From Mitsuaria sp. GD03876 (GTDB lineage Bacteria; Pseudomonadota; Gammaproteobacteria; Burkholderiales; Burkholderiaceae_C): 64,000 bases of DNA. The DNA is taken from assembly GCF_029840635.1 (NCBI RefSeq), contig NZ_JAOCCU010000033.1, positions 1 through 64,000 of the forward strand, read 5' to 3'. The notes below the pieces were generated by a model. It had not been told where the DNA came from. It did no database searches and saw nothing but the letters and a program-made list of their open reading frames with translations. This document shows, in pieces, positions 7,573 through 16,193 of the stretch; position 1 is the first letter of the stretch; every line of letters begins with the position of its first letter. Position numbers and translations under genes: made by a program.

Positions 7573-8325
7573 TCAGGCGTCGTAGCCGTAGACGTCGGCC
7601 AGCTTGGCCAGCAGGTCGGTCTCTTCCTCGGGCGGGAAGGAATAGGGGAACAGCGTGCGCGAGCGGCCGTCCTCGTTGAGCGAGCCGCCGTGCTTGCGCA
7701 CCTGCGTCGCGACATAGGCCAGCGACAGGCTCATCAGCACCGCCGGCGCGCCGACGCCACGATGCAGCCGTTCCTCGCCGTGCGGCTGGAAGTCCAGCAT
7801 GCGGCGGTAGAAAGCCTTGTGGCGCGGGTTGACCTCGATCACCACGAACTCCGCCCCCCAGTGGTGCACCGCATGGAGGTAGGCCAGGTGGAACAGGCTG
7901 GCCAGCACCAGCTTGGACGGGCCGTCCGGATCGGCGGCAAGGCGGGTGAATTCGCACAGCTGCCAGCCTTGCTGGCGCATGTCGGTCATCTGGTCGGGGA
8001 AGCTCTGGTCGGCGGCCAGGCTGCCGCCGTCGCGCCGCAGGCCCAGCGTCGCCACCAGGCGGCCTTCCCAATAGGCGCCCAGCGTCACGTCGGCCGAGCG
8101 GCTCAGCCGGTAACCGCGTGACGCGTACCGGCGCTCCAGCAGCGCGTGTCCGGCGCCGTCCAGCAGCGCGCGGATCTCGATGCGGCCATAGTCGGTGTCG
8201 CGGCAAACGAGCTCGACCGAATCGGAGCGGACAAACGGAATCTCCGAACGAAACGACTGCAGCGCCTGCAACGGGCTTGCAGGCGCTTCCAGATCGATGT
8301 TCGTCAGATGAGATTCGTCGCTCAT
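7573..8325 (-). CDS. FeeM-like N-acyl amino acid synthase / exosortase-associated acyltransferase
   Basis: A 250-residue GNAT-fold protein. Family features are the RRYASRGYRLSR segment near residue 67, TLGLRRDGG, and the core motif LCEFTRLAADP near residue 126 followed by EVNPRHKAFYRRMLDFQP. FeeM-type enzymes transfer a fatty-acyl chain from acyl carrier protein to an amino acid. A close subfamily is attached to PEP-CTERM/exosortase systems, which fits the EpsA-like regulator nearby. The ATG at 8325 has GGAG six bases upstream; a TTG two codons earlier is less likely. It is convergent with egtD, five bases apart. Confidence 0.78.
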   Translation of the reverse strand: MSDESHLTNIDLEAPASPLQALQSFRSEIPFVRSDSVELVCRDTDYGRIEIRALLDGAGHALLERRYASRGYRLSRSADVTLGAYWEGRLVATLGLRRDGGSLAADQSFPDQMTDMRQQGWQLCEFTRLAADPDGPSKLVLASLFHLAYLHAVHHWGAEFVVIEVNPRHKAFYRRMLDFQPHGEERLHRGVGAPAVLMSLSLAYVATQVRKHGGSLNEDGRSRTLFPYSFPPEEETDLLAKLADVYGYDA

Positions 8326-8791
8326 TCCCAACTCCAGACTGCTTGGTTATCAAGGGCGAGTCTATGGCCCACACAAAGTAATTAGCTTTGGCCGCTACGA
8401 TAGTTAACAAATGCGACCCTGACCTTACGGGTCTGTCCCGGGTTCCCGCCCGGGTCAATCCCTTGCCAGGGCGAAACCCCGCATTTGAGGGAATTCAGTT
8501 ACAAAGCGCCCGCCCACCTCGCAGCGCGCGGGAACCCTCGCGGAAGGTCCGGTTCACCGAACCCTCGACACCCGATTCCACCGTGGTTTCCGGCTGGTTC
8601 TGTTGCAGGTGTAACTAAATGCTCCCAGTTCATTTGCCGAATTCAGGGGACAGTCGCCCGCCACTTTTTTGCGGAAATGCCTACAGAAACTAGGGATATT
8701 CGTCGCGGGACGCCCGATGCGAACGCGATGCGGCCAAGAAAGTTCGTATCTCGTTGCTTCTGAAGGAGGCGCCGCCGGACCGGCGAAACGG
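8326..8791. other. 466-bp intergenic region
   Basis: No convincing gene. The AT-richer stretch at 8340-8410 (TTAACTATCG, AGCTAATTACTTTG on the minus strand) is the probable promoter region of the FeeM-like gene. It also holds CCCGGG-ttcccg-CCCGGG (about 8437-8454) and the small palindrome GGTTC-acc-GAACC (about 8551-8563). Small open frames here have no ribosome sites or recognisable sequence. Confidence 0.5.
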
Positions 8792-10171
8792 TCAGGCGCA
8801 AGGCGTCGCGGCGAGCGTGTCCAGCCGCTGCCGGGCCTCGGCGAGCAGCCCCTCGACGCGGCCGTCCGCCTGCGCGGCGATCGCATCCAGGTCGAACATC
8901 GCCGCCAGTTCCTCCGACGACAGCGCCATCGCCGGCAGGTCGCCGACCTCGATGGCGGCATGCAGCAGTTGCTCCAGCGTGCCCTGCCCCTGGCGGACGC
9001 GGTGGATCAGGTCGCGGATCACCGCGGCGGTGCGCTGGCGGCCCAGCCGCGGCAGCAGCAGGTGCTCCAGCCGCTCGCTGGCGACCAGCCCCTGGCGTTC
9101 GAGCACATGGGCCCGCATCCGGTCCAGCCGGATGACCGGCTCGGCCAGCGCGCGATGCAGCGCCTCGACCGCCGCGTGCGCGCCGCCCATCAGGCCGCTC
9201 CATTCGGCGAGTTCGGCCTGGTGCTGGCCCAGGCCGCGCTCGTGCTCCGGCGTCATGCAGCTCATCAGGCCGGCGACGCGCTGCGGCGCGCGCTGCACCG
9301 CCGCCATCGCCTGCAGCGCGGCGACCGGGTTCTTCTTGTGCGGCATCGACAGGCAGGCGCCGTAGCCCTCGCCGGGCGGCTCGTTGAGCTCGTCGACCTC
9401 CGCCTGCGCCATCAGCGCGAAGTCCTGCGCCAGCTTGCCCAGGTTGCCGCACAGCAGCCCGACCTCCAGGCCCAGGCGCAGCCAGCGGTCGCGCTGCGTG
9501 TGCCAGCACATGTCGGGGCGGGCCAGCGACAGCTCGGCCGCGACGGCGGCCACCATGTCGTCGGCGCGATCGCCCATCGCGTCCAGCGTGCCCACCGCGC
9601 CACCGAGCTGCAGCAGCAGCGACGCGCGGCCCTGCTCGCGCAGCCGCTCGGCGCTGCGCAGCAGCGGCATCAGCCAGTTCATCAGCTTGAAGCGCAGGCT
9701 GATCACCTGCGCCGGCTGCATCATCGTGCGGCCCAGCATCGGCACGGCGACGTGCCGCTCGGCCAGGTCCAGCAGCCGCGCGCACAGCTGCTGCAGGTCG
9801 TCGTCCAGCAGCCGCAGCGCCTCGCGGGTGCGCAGCACCATCGCGGTGTCGATCAGGTCCTGGGCCGAGGCGCCGCGATGCACGTAGACCGCGGCGGCCG
9901 GGTCGAACAGCGCGACCGTCTCGCGCAGCCGCTGCACCACCGGCAGCGCCAGGTTGCCGCAGCGCGGCGCGGCGGCGACCAGCGCCTGCACGTCATAGAG
10001 CTCGGCGCGGCACAGGCTGGCGATCGCCGGCGCGGCCTGCGCGGGGATCAGCCCGGTGCGGGCCGCCGCTCGCGCGAGCGCGGCCTCCACGTCCATCATC
10101 GACTGGACCACCGCGGTCGGCGAGAACACCGATTCCATCGCGGTGGAAGACAAAAAAGCCTCGAACAACAT
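8792..10171 (-). CDS. Lyase of the fumarase/PcaB superfamily (3-carboxy-cis,cis-muconate cycloisomerase-like)
   Basis: A 459-residue enzyme of the aspartase/fumarase superfamily. The C3 signature loop is present as YGACLSMPHKKNP near residue 273, and the catalytic-region sequences YVHRGASAQDLIDTAM (near residue 92) and GRTMMQPAQV are typical of PcaB. PcaB cyclises 3-carboxymuconate in protocatechuate degradation. No other pca gene is in the window, so the substrate is uncertain; adenylosuccinate lyase-like relatives also exist. The start has AGAGG seven bases upstream. It stands alone on the minus strand. Confidence 0.8.
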   Translation of the reverse strand: MLFEAFLSSTAMESVFSPTAVVQSMMDVEAALARAAARTGLIPAQAAPAIASLCRAELYDVQALVAAAPRCGNLALPVVQRLRETVALFDPAAAVYVHRGASAQDLIDTAMVLRTREALRLLDDDLQQLCARLLDLAERHVAVPMLGRTMMQPAQVISLRFKLMNWLMPLLRSAERLREQGRASLLLQLGGAVGTLDAMGDRADDMVAAVAAELSLARPDMCWHTQRDRWLRLGLEVGLLCGNLGKLAQDFALMAQAEVDELNEPPGEGYGACLSMPHKKNPVAALQAMAAVQRAPQRVAGLMSCMTPEHERGLGQHQAELAEWSGLMGGAHAAVEALHRALAEPVIRLDRMRAHVLERQGLVASERLEHLLLPRLGRQRTAAVIRDLIHRVRQGQGTLEQLLHAAIEVGDLPAMALSSEELAAMFDLDAIAAQADGRVEGLLAEARQRLDTLAATPCA

Positions 10172-10274
10172 CCAACATCCTCTCGGAGGACGCGAATGCT
10201 ATCGAGGCTCGCGCGTACGCCGTACTCAAGCAAACCCGCTTGGGGTTTGTCTCGGCCGGTGATCGCCCGCCGGC

Positions 10275-10294
10275 GGGCCCTCATCCGAGGGCCC
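10275..10294 (-). terminator. Hairpin downstream of the sapC-like gene
   Basis: Perfect 8-bp stem GGGCCCTC with a 4-base loop, seven bases after the SapC-family stop codon on the minus strand. A second hairpin, CAAACCC-gcttg-GGGTTTG, follows at 10231-10249. Neither has a good T tract, so termination may be weak or rho-assisted. Confidence 0.45.
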
Positions 10295-10301
10295 CGGGGG
10301 C

Positions 10302-11045
10302 TCAGTTGGCCGGCACGTACATCTGGGCCAGGCGGCTCATCAGGCGCAGCGACAGGCGGTGCATCGTGATGAGTTCCAGCAGGCCGTTGCGGTGCAGCTC
10401 GACGATCTTGGCGTCGGGCAGGTCCGCCAGGGCCTTCTCGTTGATCGTCATGAAGCCGTCCACGTCGATCTTCTCGCCGCTGGGCAGTTGCGCCTCGAAG
10501 CGCATGTCCTGGAGCAGGTCCAGTTCCTGCAGCAGGTCGCAGGCCTGGCGGGTGCGCTCGGCCTCGCGCTCGAAGTCCTCGCAGAACTGCTTGGCGTTGA
10601 GCAGCAGGTCCGAGGCTTCGCCGTCGGCCTTGAACAGGGGCTCGCCCTCGGTCTCGGAGAAGGCGCCGGAGCCGGTGTCCAGGCACAGCGCCATGTCGCT
10701 GCCGTTCTCCTCGATGCGGGCCATCGCGAAGGGCCAGCGGCGCACGTAGGCCGGCACGTAGCGGCCGGTCCATTCCCCGTTCTTGATGAACAGGTTGCTG
10801 CCCTGCTTCAGGCCGAACACGGCCAGCGGGGCCACCGCCGGGCGCTGGCCCTCGGCGGCCTGGCCGATGCGCACGAACACCACCGGGTATTCGAGGCTGG
10901 CGTCGGCGAACTCGGCCACCGCGATGAACAGCGAGTTCAGTGGCGTCACGCGGTCCAGCACCGGGGCGCCGATCTTCATGCGCGTGTTCTTGTGCTGCAC
11001 CCGGTCCACCGGGACCAGGTTCTCATACATCGGGGGGTTGCTCAT
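10302..11045 (-). CDS. SapC-family protein
   Basis: A 247-residue protein matching the SapC family in length and layout: RYVPAYVRRWPFAMA near residue 93, GEPLFKADGEAS near residue 136, and a C-terminal region with DGFMTINEKAL. SapC proteins were named for association with a surface-layer locus in Campylobacter; their molecular function is not established. No signal peptide is visible. The start codon overlaps the stop of the upstream CNNM-type gene (ATGA), implying a two-gene operon. Confidence 0.82.
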   Translation of the reverse strand: MSNPPMYENLVPVDRVQHKNTRMKIGAPVLDRVTPLNSLFIAVAEFADASLEYPVVFVRIGQAAEGQRPAVAPLAVFGLKQGSNLFIKNGEWTGRYVPAYVRRWPFAMARIEENGSDMALCLDTGSGAFSETEGEPLFKADGEASDLLLNAKQFCEDFEREAERTRQACDLLQELDLLQDMRFEAQLPSGEKIDVDGFMTINEKALADLPDAKIVELHRNGLLELITMHRLSLRLMSRLAQMYVPAN

Positions 11046-12343
11046 TCATTCACTCCATCGTCCGCCAGTCGCGAGACCAGCACCTTGTCCACACGCTTGC
11101 CGTCGAGGTCGACCACCTCGAATCTCCACGCGTCCCACTCCGCCACATCGGCCGTGCGCGGCAGACGCCCCAGCAGCAGCATCACCATGCCGGCCAGGGT
11201 GTTGTAGCGCCCACGGTCTTCCTCGGGCAGTTCCTTCAAGTCCAGGCGGTCCTTCAGCTCGGTCACGGGAATCAGGCCGTCCATCAGCCAGCTGCCGTCC
11301 TCGCGTCGCACCGCCCAGGCGTCCTCGCCATCGGACGAGTTGAACTCGCCCGCGATGGCCTCCAGGACGTCGCGCATCGCGACGACGCCCTGCACTTCGC
11401 CGTATTCGTCGACGACGAATGCCAGCGGCGTTTCCGTGCCGCGCATGTGCGCGAGCAGCTCCATGCCCGACAGCGTCTCGGGCACGAACACCGGCGCCTC
11501 CAGGCCGTGCGCCAGGTCCATGCTCTCGCCGGCCAGCGCGCGCGCCAGCAGCGTCTGCGCGCTGACGGTGCCGACCACGTCGTGCAGCCCGCCGCGGCAC
11601 ACCGGGTAGCGGCTGTAGCCGTGGGCGCGCAGGATCTGCAGCACCTGCTCGGCGCGGTCGGTGACGTCCAGCCAGGCGATCTCGGCGCGCGGGATCATCA
11701 TCGAGCCGATCTGGCGCTCGTCCAGCCGGAACACGTTGCGCACCATCTGGTGCTCGTGTTCCTCGATCACGCCGGCGTCGCGGCCTTCCTCGAGGCTGGC
11801 GGCGATCTCCTCCTCGGTCACCGCGCGGTTGGCGCGGCCGCCCATGCCCAGCAGCTTGAGCGTGAACTCGGTGCAGAAGCTCAGCAGCTTGACGAAGGGC
11901 CGCGTGATCAGCGACATGATCTCCATCGGCGGCGCCACCAGGCGGGCGACGGTCTCCGGGAAGATCTGGCCGAGCCGCTTGGGCACCAGCTCGCCGAAGA
12001 TGATGGTCACGAAGGTCAGGATCACGACGACCAGGCCGGTGGCGGTGATCTCCGCGGCGCGCGCGGTCAGCGGGAAGTGCGCGAGCAGGAACGAGGCGAC
12101 GGGCGCGGAGAAGGCGGCCTCGCCGACGATGCCGTTGAGCACGCCGATCGAGGTGATCCCGATCTGCACGGTGGACAGGAACTTGGTGGGGTTCTCATGC
12201 AGGTCCATCGCGGCCTGCGCCCCGGCCTCGCCGCTCTCCACCATCACTTGCAAGCGAGCCTTGCGGGAGGCCGTGAGGGCCATCTCCGACATGGCGAACA
12301 ATCCGTTGAGCAGTATCAGGAAGAGAACTAGGGCGGTATCCAT
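11042..12343 (-). CDS. CNNM/CorC-family membrane protein with CBS domains (hemolysin C-like)
   Basis: A 433-residue protein. The N-terminal CNNM (DUF21) domain has about four membrane segments, beginning LVLFLILLNGLFAMSEMAL and including VVVILTFVTIIFGELVPKRL. Two CBS domains follow (about residues 215-335) with MMIPRAEIAWLDV and FVVDEYGEVQGVVAMRDVLE, then the small CorC/HlyC C-terminal domain (DGLIPVTELKDRL onward). Relatives transport or sense Mg2+/Co2+; older names call them hemolysins, with weak support. Translation is coupled to the downstream SapC-family gene. It is divergent from apaH with a 99-bp shared spacer. Confidence 0.88.
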   Translation of the reverse strand: MDTALVLFLILLNGLFAMSEMALTASRKARLQVMVESGEAGAQAAMDLHENPTKFLSTVQIGITSIGVLNGIVGEAAFSAPVASFLLAHFPLTARAAEITATGLVVVILTFVTIIFGELVPKRLGQIFPETVARLVAPPMEIMSLITRPFVKLLSFCTEFTLKLLGMGGRANRAVTEEEIAASLEEGRDAGVIEEHEHQMVRNVFRLDERQIGSMMIPRAEIAWLDVTDRAEQVLQILRAHGYSRYPVCRGGLHDVVGTVSAQTLLARALAGESMDLAHGLEAPVFVPETLSGMELLAHMRGTETPLAFVVDEYGEVQGVVAMRDVLEAIAGEFNSSDGEDAWAVRREDGSWLMDGLIPVTELKDRLDLKELPEEDRGRYNTLAGMVMLLLGRLPRTADVAEWDAWRFEVVDLDGKRVDKVLVSRLADDGVNE

Positions 12344-12442
12344 TGACAGCGCGGACCGGGTAGTTACCCCGAGTCGCGCCCAAAACACAAGGCCGGCAAG
12401 GGTAGCAGAGCCGATGTGACATCGACACCGCAAAATCCCGCT

Positions 12443-13273
12443 ATGCATTACCTGATCGGCGACCTCCAAGGCTGTTGCGACGCGCTCGCGCGGCTCCTCG
12501 ACAAGATCGATTTCTCCCCGTCGCGTGACCGGCTCTACCTGTTGGGGGACCTCGTCAACCGGGGCCCCGATTCGCTGACCACGCTGCGCCGGCTGCAGTC
12601 GCTGGGCGACGCGGCGCAGTGCCTGCTGGGCAACCACGACCTGCACCTGCTGGCCACCGCCGCGGGCGTGCGCGCCCCGCACAAAGGGGACACCCTGGAC
12701 GCGATCCTGCAGGCCCCCGACCGCGAGCCGCTGCTGGAGTGGCTGCGCCGGCAGCGCCTGGCGATGCAGGCGCAGGGCTGGCTGATGGTGCACGCCGGCA
12801 TGGTGCCGCAGTGGGACACCGCACGGACGCTGGCGCTGGCGGAGGAAGTGCACGCGCTGCTGCGCGGGCCGGAGCTGGCGGAGTTCCTGCCGCAGATGTA
12901 CGGCAACGAACCCGACCGCTGGAAGGACGATCTGGCCGGCGTGCCGCGCCTGCGCTTCATCATCAACGTGCTGACGCGGATCCGCTACTGCAATGCCCGG
13001 GGCAAGCTGGACTTCAAGACCAAGGAAGGCCTGGGCACGGCGCCGGAGGGCTACCTGCCGTGGTTCGACGTGCCGGGGCGGCTCACGGCGGGACAGCCGG
13101 TCGCGTTCGGGCACTGGTCGACGCTGGGGCTGGTGCAGCGTCCCGACCTGCTGGCGCTGGACACCGGCTGCGTCTGGGGCGGCGAGCTGACGGCGGCCCG
13201 CGTGGCCGACGGCCAGGCGCTGGAGATCATCCAGGTGCCCTGCGCGCAGGCGAGGAAGCCGGGCGCCGACTGA
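12443..13273 (+). CDS. apaH: Symmetrical bis(5'-nucleosyl)-tetraphosphatase ApaH
   Basis: A 276-residue cytoplasmic hydrolase that splits Ap4A to two ADP and can also remove Np4-type RNA caps. Metallophosphatase motifs are in order: GDLQGC (residue 6), GDLVNRGPDS (residue 34) and GNHD (residue 62), with HAGMVP and FGHWSTLG later. The start chosen is the ATG at 12443, because the motif spacing from the N-terminus matches E. coli ApaH; an ATG nine codons earlier is in frame. It is divergent from the CNNM-type gene and is followed by tRNA-Ser. Confidence 0.95.
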   Translation: MHYLIGDLQGCCDALARLLDKIDFSPSRDRLYLLGDLVNRGPDSLTTLRRLQSLGDAAQCLLGNHDLHLLATAAGVRAPHKGDTLDAILQAPDREPLLEWLRRQRLAMQAQGWLMVHAGMVPQWDTARTLALAEEVHALLRGPELAEFLPQMYGNEPDRWKDDLAGVPRLRFIINVLTRIRYCNARGKLDFKTKEGLGTAPEGYLPWFDVPGRLTAGQPVAFGHWSTLGLVQRPDLLALDTGCVWGGELTAARVADGQALEIIQVPCAQARKPGAD

Positions 13274-13302
13274 GCCGCGCATACAATGCGCGCCTTCTTC
13301 CA

Positions 13303-13392
13303 GGAGACGTGGCCGAGTGGTTGAAGGCAGCGGTCTTGAAAACCGCCGAGGGTTCGCGCCCTCCGTGAGTTCGAATCTCACCGTCTCCGCCA
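13303..13392 (+). tRNA. tRNA-Ser (anticodon TGA)
   Basis: Complete class-II cloverleaf: acceptor GGAGACG pairing with CGTCTCC, anticodon stem GCGGT/ACCGC with loop CTTGAAA, long variable arm GAGGG-TTCG-CGCCCTC, T-loop GTTCGAAT, encoded CCA at 13390-13392. The anticodon TGA reads UCA/UCG serine codons. A TACAAT -10 box lies at 13282-13287; no clear -35 box is seen. Confidence 0.97.
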
Positions 13393-13427
13393 GAATCCGC
13401 CCGCCCTGCCACTGGCGAGGCCCCAAT

Positions 13428-13461
13428 GAAAAAGACCGCCCTCGGGCGGTCTTCGTCTTTG
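13428..13461. terminator. Bidirectional terminator between tRNA-Ser and the lipoprotein gene
   Basis: A 10-bp stem AAGACCGCCC-tc-GGGCGGTCTT is followed by CGTCTTT on the plus strand and by TTTTC on the minus strand. It serves both the tRNA and the convergent lipoprotein gene. Confidence 0.8.
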
Positions 13462-13477
13462 GGCCAAGGCCCGGCGC

Positions 13478-14092
13478 TCAGCCCTTGAGCGACGCGCTGC
13501 GGATCAGCGCCTCGACGCGCGGCTGGTAGCGGGGGAAGAACACCAGGCGCGGCGCGCTGTACTGGATCACGAACAGCTCGCCGTTGCGCACCGCGCCGAC
13601 GGCCAGGCCGCGCATCGGCACGTCGTCGGTCTTGCGGTTGAGCGTGTACTCGAAACGGAAGCCCTGGCCGCCGAGGAACTCGGTCGGCTCCAGCTTCTCG
13701 AGCTGGAAGCTCGAGCCGTCGCGGGTCAGCAGCGCCTCGTACAGCGACACGATGTCCTGCGGCTGCATCGCGGCCTTGAAGGTCAGCGGCTTCTTGCCGT
13801 TGTCCGAGCCGTTGACGCGCGTGATCGGCGCGCCGTCCTTCACGCCGACGTAGAACTGCAGCGCGTCCACGGTGATGCCCTCGACGGTCCAGGTCGGCGT
13901 CGAGGTGCTCATGCCCTGCTCGAACTGGTTCCACGGCGTGTCCAGCTTCAGCGCCAGGCGGTTGCCGACGACGGCGTCGCCGGTGGCCACGTGGCTCACC
14001 GCCGCGCAGCCGGTCAGCACCACGGCCACGGCCAGGGCGGCCAGGCGCTGGGTCCAGGCGGCGTTCACGGATGTCCAGGATTGCTTGTTCAT
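13478..14092 (-). CDS. Putative lipoprotein, unknown function
   Basis: A 204-residue protein with a lipoprotein signal peptide: a positively charged start, a hydrophobic core (LAALAVAVVL) and a lipobox L-T-G-C with the modified Cys at residue 29. The body has no motif I recognise; it is mixed alpha/beta with RVNGSDNGKKPLTF and QPQDIVSLYEALL. It is the last gene of a three-gene minus-strand group with the M48 protease and a secreted protein, which points to an envelope role. The stop is followed by a bidirectional terminator. Confidence 0.78.
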   Translation of the reverse strand: MNKQSWTSVNAAWTQRLAALAVAVVLTGCAAVSHVATGDAVVGNRLALKLDTPWNQFEQGMSTSTPTWTVEGITVDALQFYVGVKDGAPITRVNGSDNGKKPLTFKAAMQPQDIVSLYEALLTRDGSSFQLEKLEPTEFLGGQGFRFEYTLNRKTDDVPMRGLAVGAVRNGELFVIQYSAPRLVFFPRYQPRVEALIRSASLKG

Positions 14093-14132
14093 GATTGCTC
14101 CTCGGCGGACGCCCGCGGCGTCCGCATGTTCA

Positions 14133-15266
14133 TTACAGATAGCTCTTGATCAGGCTGGCGTCGGCGGCGTCGGGCGCCATCTCGACGTAGCGCGCGAATG
14201 CCTCGCGCGCCTTGTCGGTCTGCTCGCGGGCCTTCATCAGGTAGCCCATCGAGCGGTACAGCTGCGGCGGCTCGTGCCCCATCGCGCGCGCGGCGTCGAA
14301 GTCCGCCAGCGCCATGTCGCCGTCCTCGGGCTGGTTGCGCATGCGGTGGGTCTCGCCCCGGTAGTAGACGAGGTCCGCGCGCTGCGGCGAGCGGCCGATC
14401 AACCGGTTCAGCAGCACCAGCGTCTCGCCGTGCTGGCCGCGCTTGAGCTCGTCCTCCAGCATCATCTGCTGCAGGCCGGCCAGGCGCTGGTTGAACTCCG
14501 TGTCGCCGACGAAGCCGCCGGTGTCGGCCTCGGCCAGGCGCGCCAGCGTGTCGCTGCGCTCCGCGCTGGGCGGGTGCGTCGCGAACAGCCCGCCGCCGCT
14601 GCTCTTGGTCGGGTCGTGCGCGGCGGCCATCTCCAGGCGCAGGTTCTCCCAGATCTTGGCGGCCTCGCGCGTGTCGTAGCCGGCCTTGCGCATCAGCGCC
14701 AGGCCGATCGCGTCGGCCTGCCGCTCATGGTCGCGGGAGAAGCCGAAGGCGCCCGCCGAGTTGATGATCTGCCCGACCGCGCCAATGACGCCGAACATCG
14801 CCAGCACCAGGTTGCCGGCGCTGCGCGACTTGATGTCGCGCATGCGCTCGAGCGTGTGGCGCTGCAGGTAATGCCCCATCTCGTGGCCGATGACCGCGGC
14901 GAGCTGCGCCTCGTTGTCCACCCGCAGCAGCAGGCCGGACCACACCTGCATCATCCCGTTGGGGGCCATGCTGGCGTTGAAGAACGGCGTGCGCACCGGA
15001 TAGACGCGCACGTCGGCGCAATGCTCGCCGCCGAGCTTGCAGGCGATGTCCTGCAGGTAGTCGCGCAGCGGCGCGTCGCGCATCAGGAACGGGCTGCGGC
15101 GCAGCTTCGTTTCCTCGCGTTCCATCATGGCCCACAGGCCGCCCTCGTCGCTCTCGACGGCGGGTTTCTCGAAACGCGGCGGCGCGACCCAGTCGCCCGC
15201 CTGGGCGAAGCCGGTGCAGTGCAGGCAGCCGGCGCCCAGGCCGGCCAGCATCGCGCGGCGCTTCAT
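14133..15266 (-). CDS. Secreted M48-family zinc metalloprotease with TPR region
   Basis: A 377-residue protein with an N-terminal signal sequence (MKRRAMLAGLGAGCLHCTG). The zinc motif HEXXH is clear (VIGHEMGHYLQ near residue 127), with the third ligand expected in the FSRDHERQADAIGLALM segment near residue 178. The C-terminal third is TPR-like. This is the plan of BepA-type periplasmic proteases, which maintain outer-membrane protein assembly. The start overlaps the stop of the upstream secreted-protein gene (ATGA), and the lipoprotein gene follows 40 bases downstream, so the three likely form one operon. Confidence 0.88.
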   Translation of the reverse strand: MKRRAMLAGLGAGCLHCTGFAQAGDWVAPPRFEKPAVESDEGGLWAMMEREETKLRRSPFLMRDAPLRDYLQDIACKLGGEHCADVRVYPVRTPFFNASMAPNGMMQVWSGLLLRVDNEAQLAAVIGHEMGHYLQRHTLERMRDIKSRSAGNLVLAMFGVIGAVGQIINSAGAFGFSRDHERQADAIGLALMRKAGYDTREAAKIWENLRLEMAAAHDPTKSSGGGLFATHPPSAERSDTLARLAEADTGGFVGDTEFNQRLAGLQQMMLEDELKRGQHGETLVLLNRLIGRSPQRADLVYYRGETHRMRNQPEDGDMALADFDAARAMGHEPPQLYRSMGYLMKAREQTDKAREAFARYVEMAPDAADASLIKSYL

Positions 15267-15967
15267 TGCACGCGCGGGAAGCCGCTCAGCAGCGCGTCGA
15301 TCGATTCGGCGGCGGGCGTGGCCTCGCGCAGGTCGCCCGAGGCGCGCGCGAGCTGGTTGAACCACAGCACCTGGCCGCTCTCGAGGTCGACCAGCGAGGC
15401 GTAGCCCACCTGCGCGCCGCCGGTCAGGCCCACGCCCAGCAGCGCCATGGCGATCATCGCGGCCTTGCGCTCGGCGCTGGCGTAGCTGTCGCGCACCCAC
15501 AGGAACAGGCCGTAGCGGGCATGGGTCTTCTCCTGCAGCGGACGCATCGCGTCGCCGAAGCTCCAGTCCAGGCGGCCTTCCTTGGTCGGCAGCTTCCAGC
15601 CGCCGCCCACCGAGTGGTGCAGCGCGATCGAACGCGCGACCGCGGCATGCAGCGACATCAGTTCGCCGAACTCGTCGGCGTCCTTCTCTTCCAGTTGCAG
15701 CGTCTTCAGGCCGAGCGTGCCGGTCTTCTTCTGCAGCGCGGACTTCATGAAGCCCTGCGCCGACGTGGTCCAGTCGGCGCGCGGCTCGTTGACGCCGCCC
15801 GCGGACATCGAGAACAGCTCGACGTCGACCGGCATGACGACCACTTCGGACGCCTTGGGCAGTTGGGTGAAACCGGGTGCCAGGTTCTTGTCCTGGGCGA
15901 AGACGGCCGGCGCGACGGCCACGCCGGCGGCCAGCAATGCGGCGGCCAGCAGATTGCGGATGCTCAT
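15263..15967 (-). CDS. Predicted periplasmic protein, unknown function
   Basis: A 234-residue protein with a clear signal peptide (MSIRNLLAAALLAAGVAVAP, cleavage after AVFA). I do not recognise a named domain. Visible features are VVVMPVDVELFSMSAGG near residue 43, a hydrophobic stretch AAMIAMALLGVGLTGGAQVG near residue 170 and DLESGQVLWFNQL near residue 192, a wording common in lipoprotein-like envelope factors that read out cellular quantities. It is the first gene of the operon with the M48 protease. The ATG at 15967 was chosen because it starts the signal peptide. Confidence 0.72.
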   Translation of the reverse strand: MSIRNLLAAALLAAGVAVAPAVFAQDKNLAPGFTQLPKASEVVVMPVDVELFSMSAGGVNEPRADWTTSAQGFMKSALQKKTGTLGLKTLQLEEKDADEFGELMSLHAAVARSIALHHSVGGGWKLPTKEGRLDWSFGDAMRPLQEKTHARYGLFLWVRDSYASAERKAAMIAMALLGVGLTGGAQVGYASLVDLESGQVLWFNQLARASGDLREATPAAESIDALLSGFPRVQ

Positions 15968-16193
15968 GGGATTTCCCCCTCCTCGATGCGAAAGTCCCGC
16001 CGATCTCCGCCGACGGGTGCGGGAATCTAGCCCATCCGGCTGGGAGGTCCACATCGGGAGCGGCCCCTAATGGCCCACCGTTTCGTGGCGCACGCCACGG
16101 AAGTCCCCAGGAATGGGGGGCGTCATCGCCATGCAACGCCCGGGCGATCTGACGGCGGGCTCGAATCGCGGTTGGCGTATCGTTCCGAGCTTC

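Noticed and set aside
8388..8763. Small plus-strand frames of 76-92 codons in the 466-bp gap
   Set aside because: No ribosome sites, overlapping each other, and amino-acid composition of non-coding GC-rich DNA.
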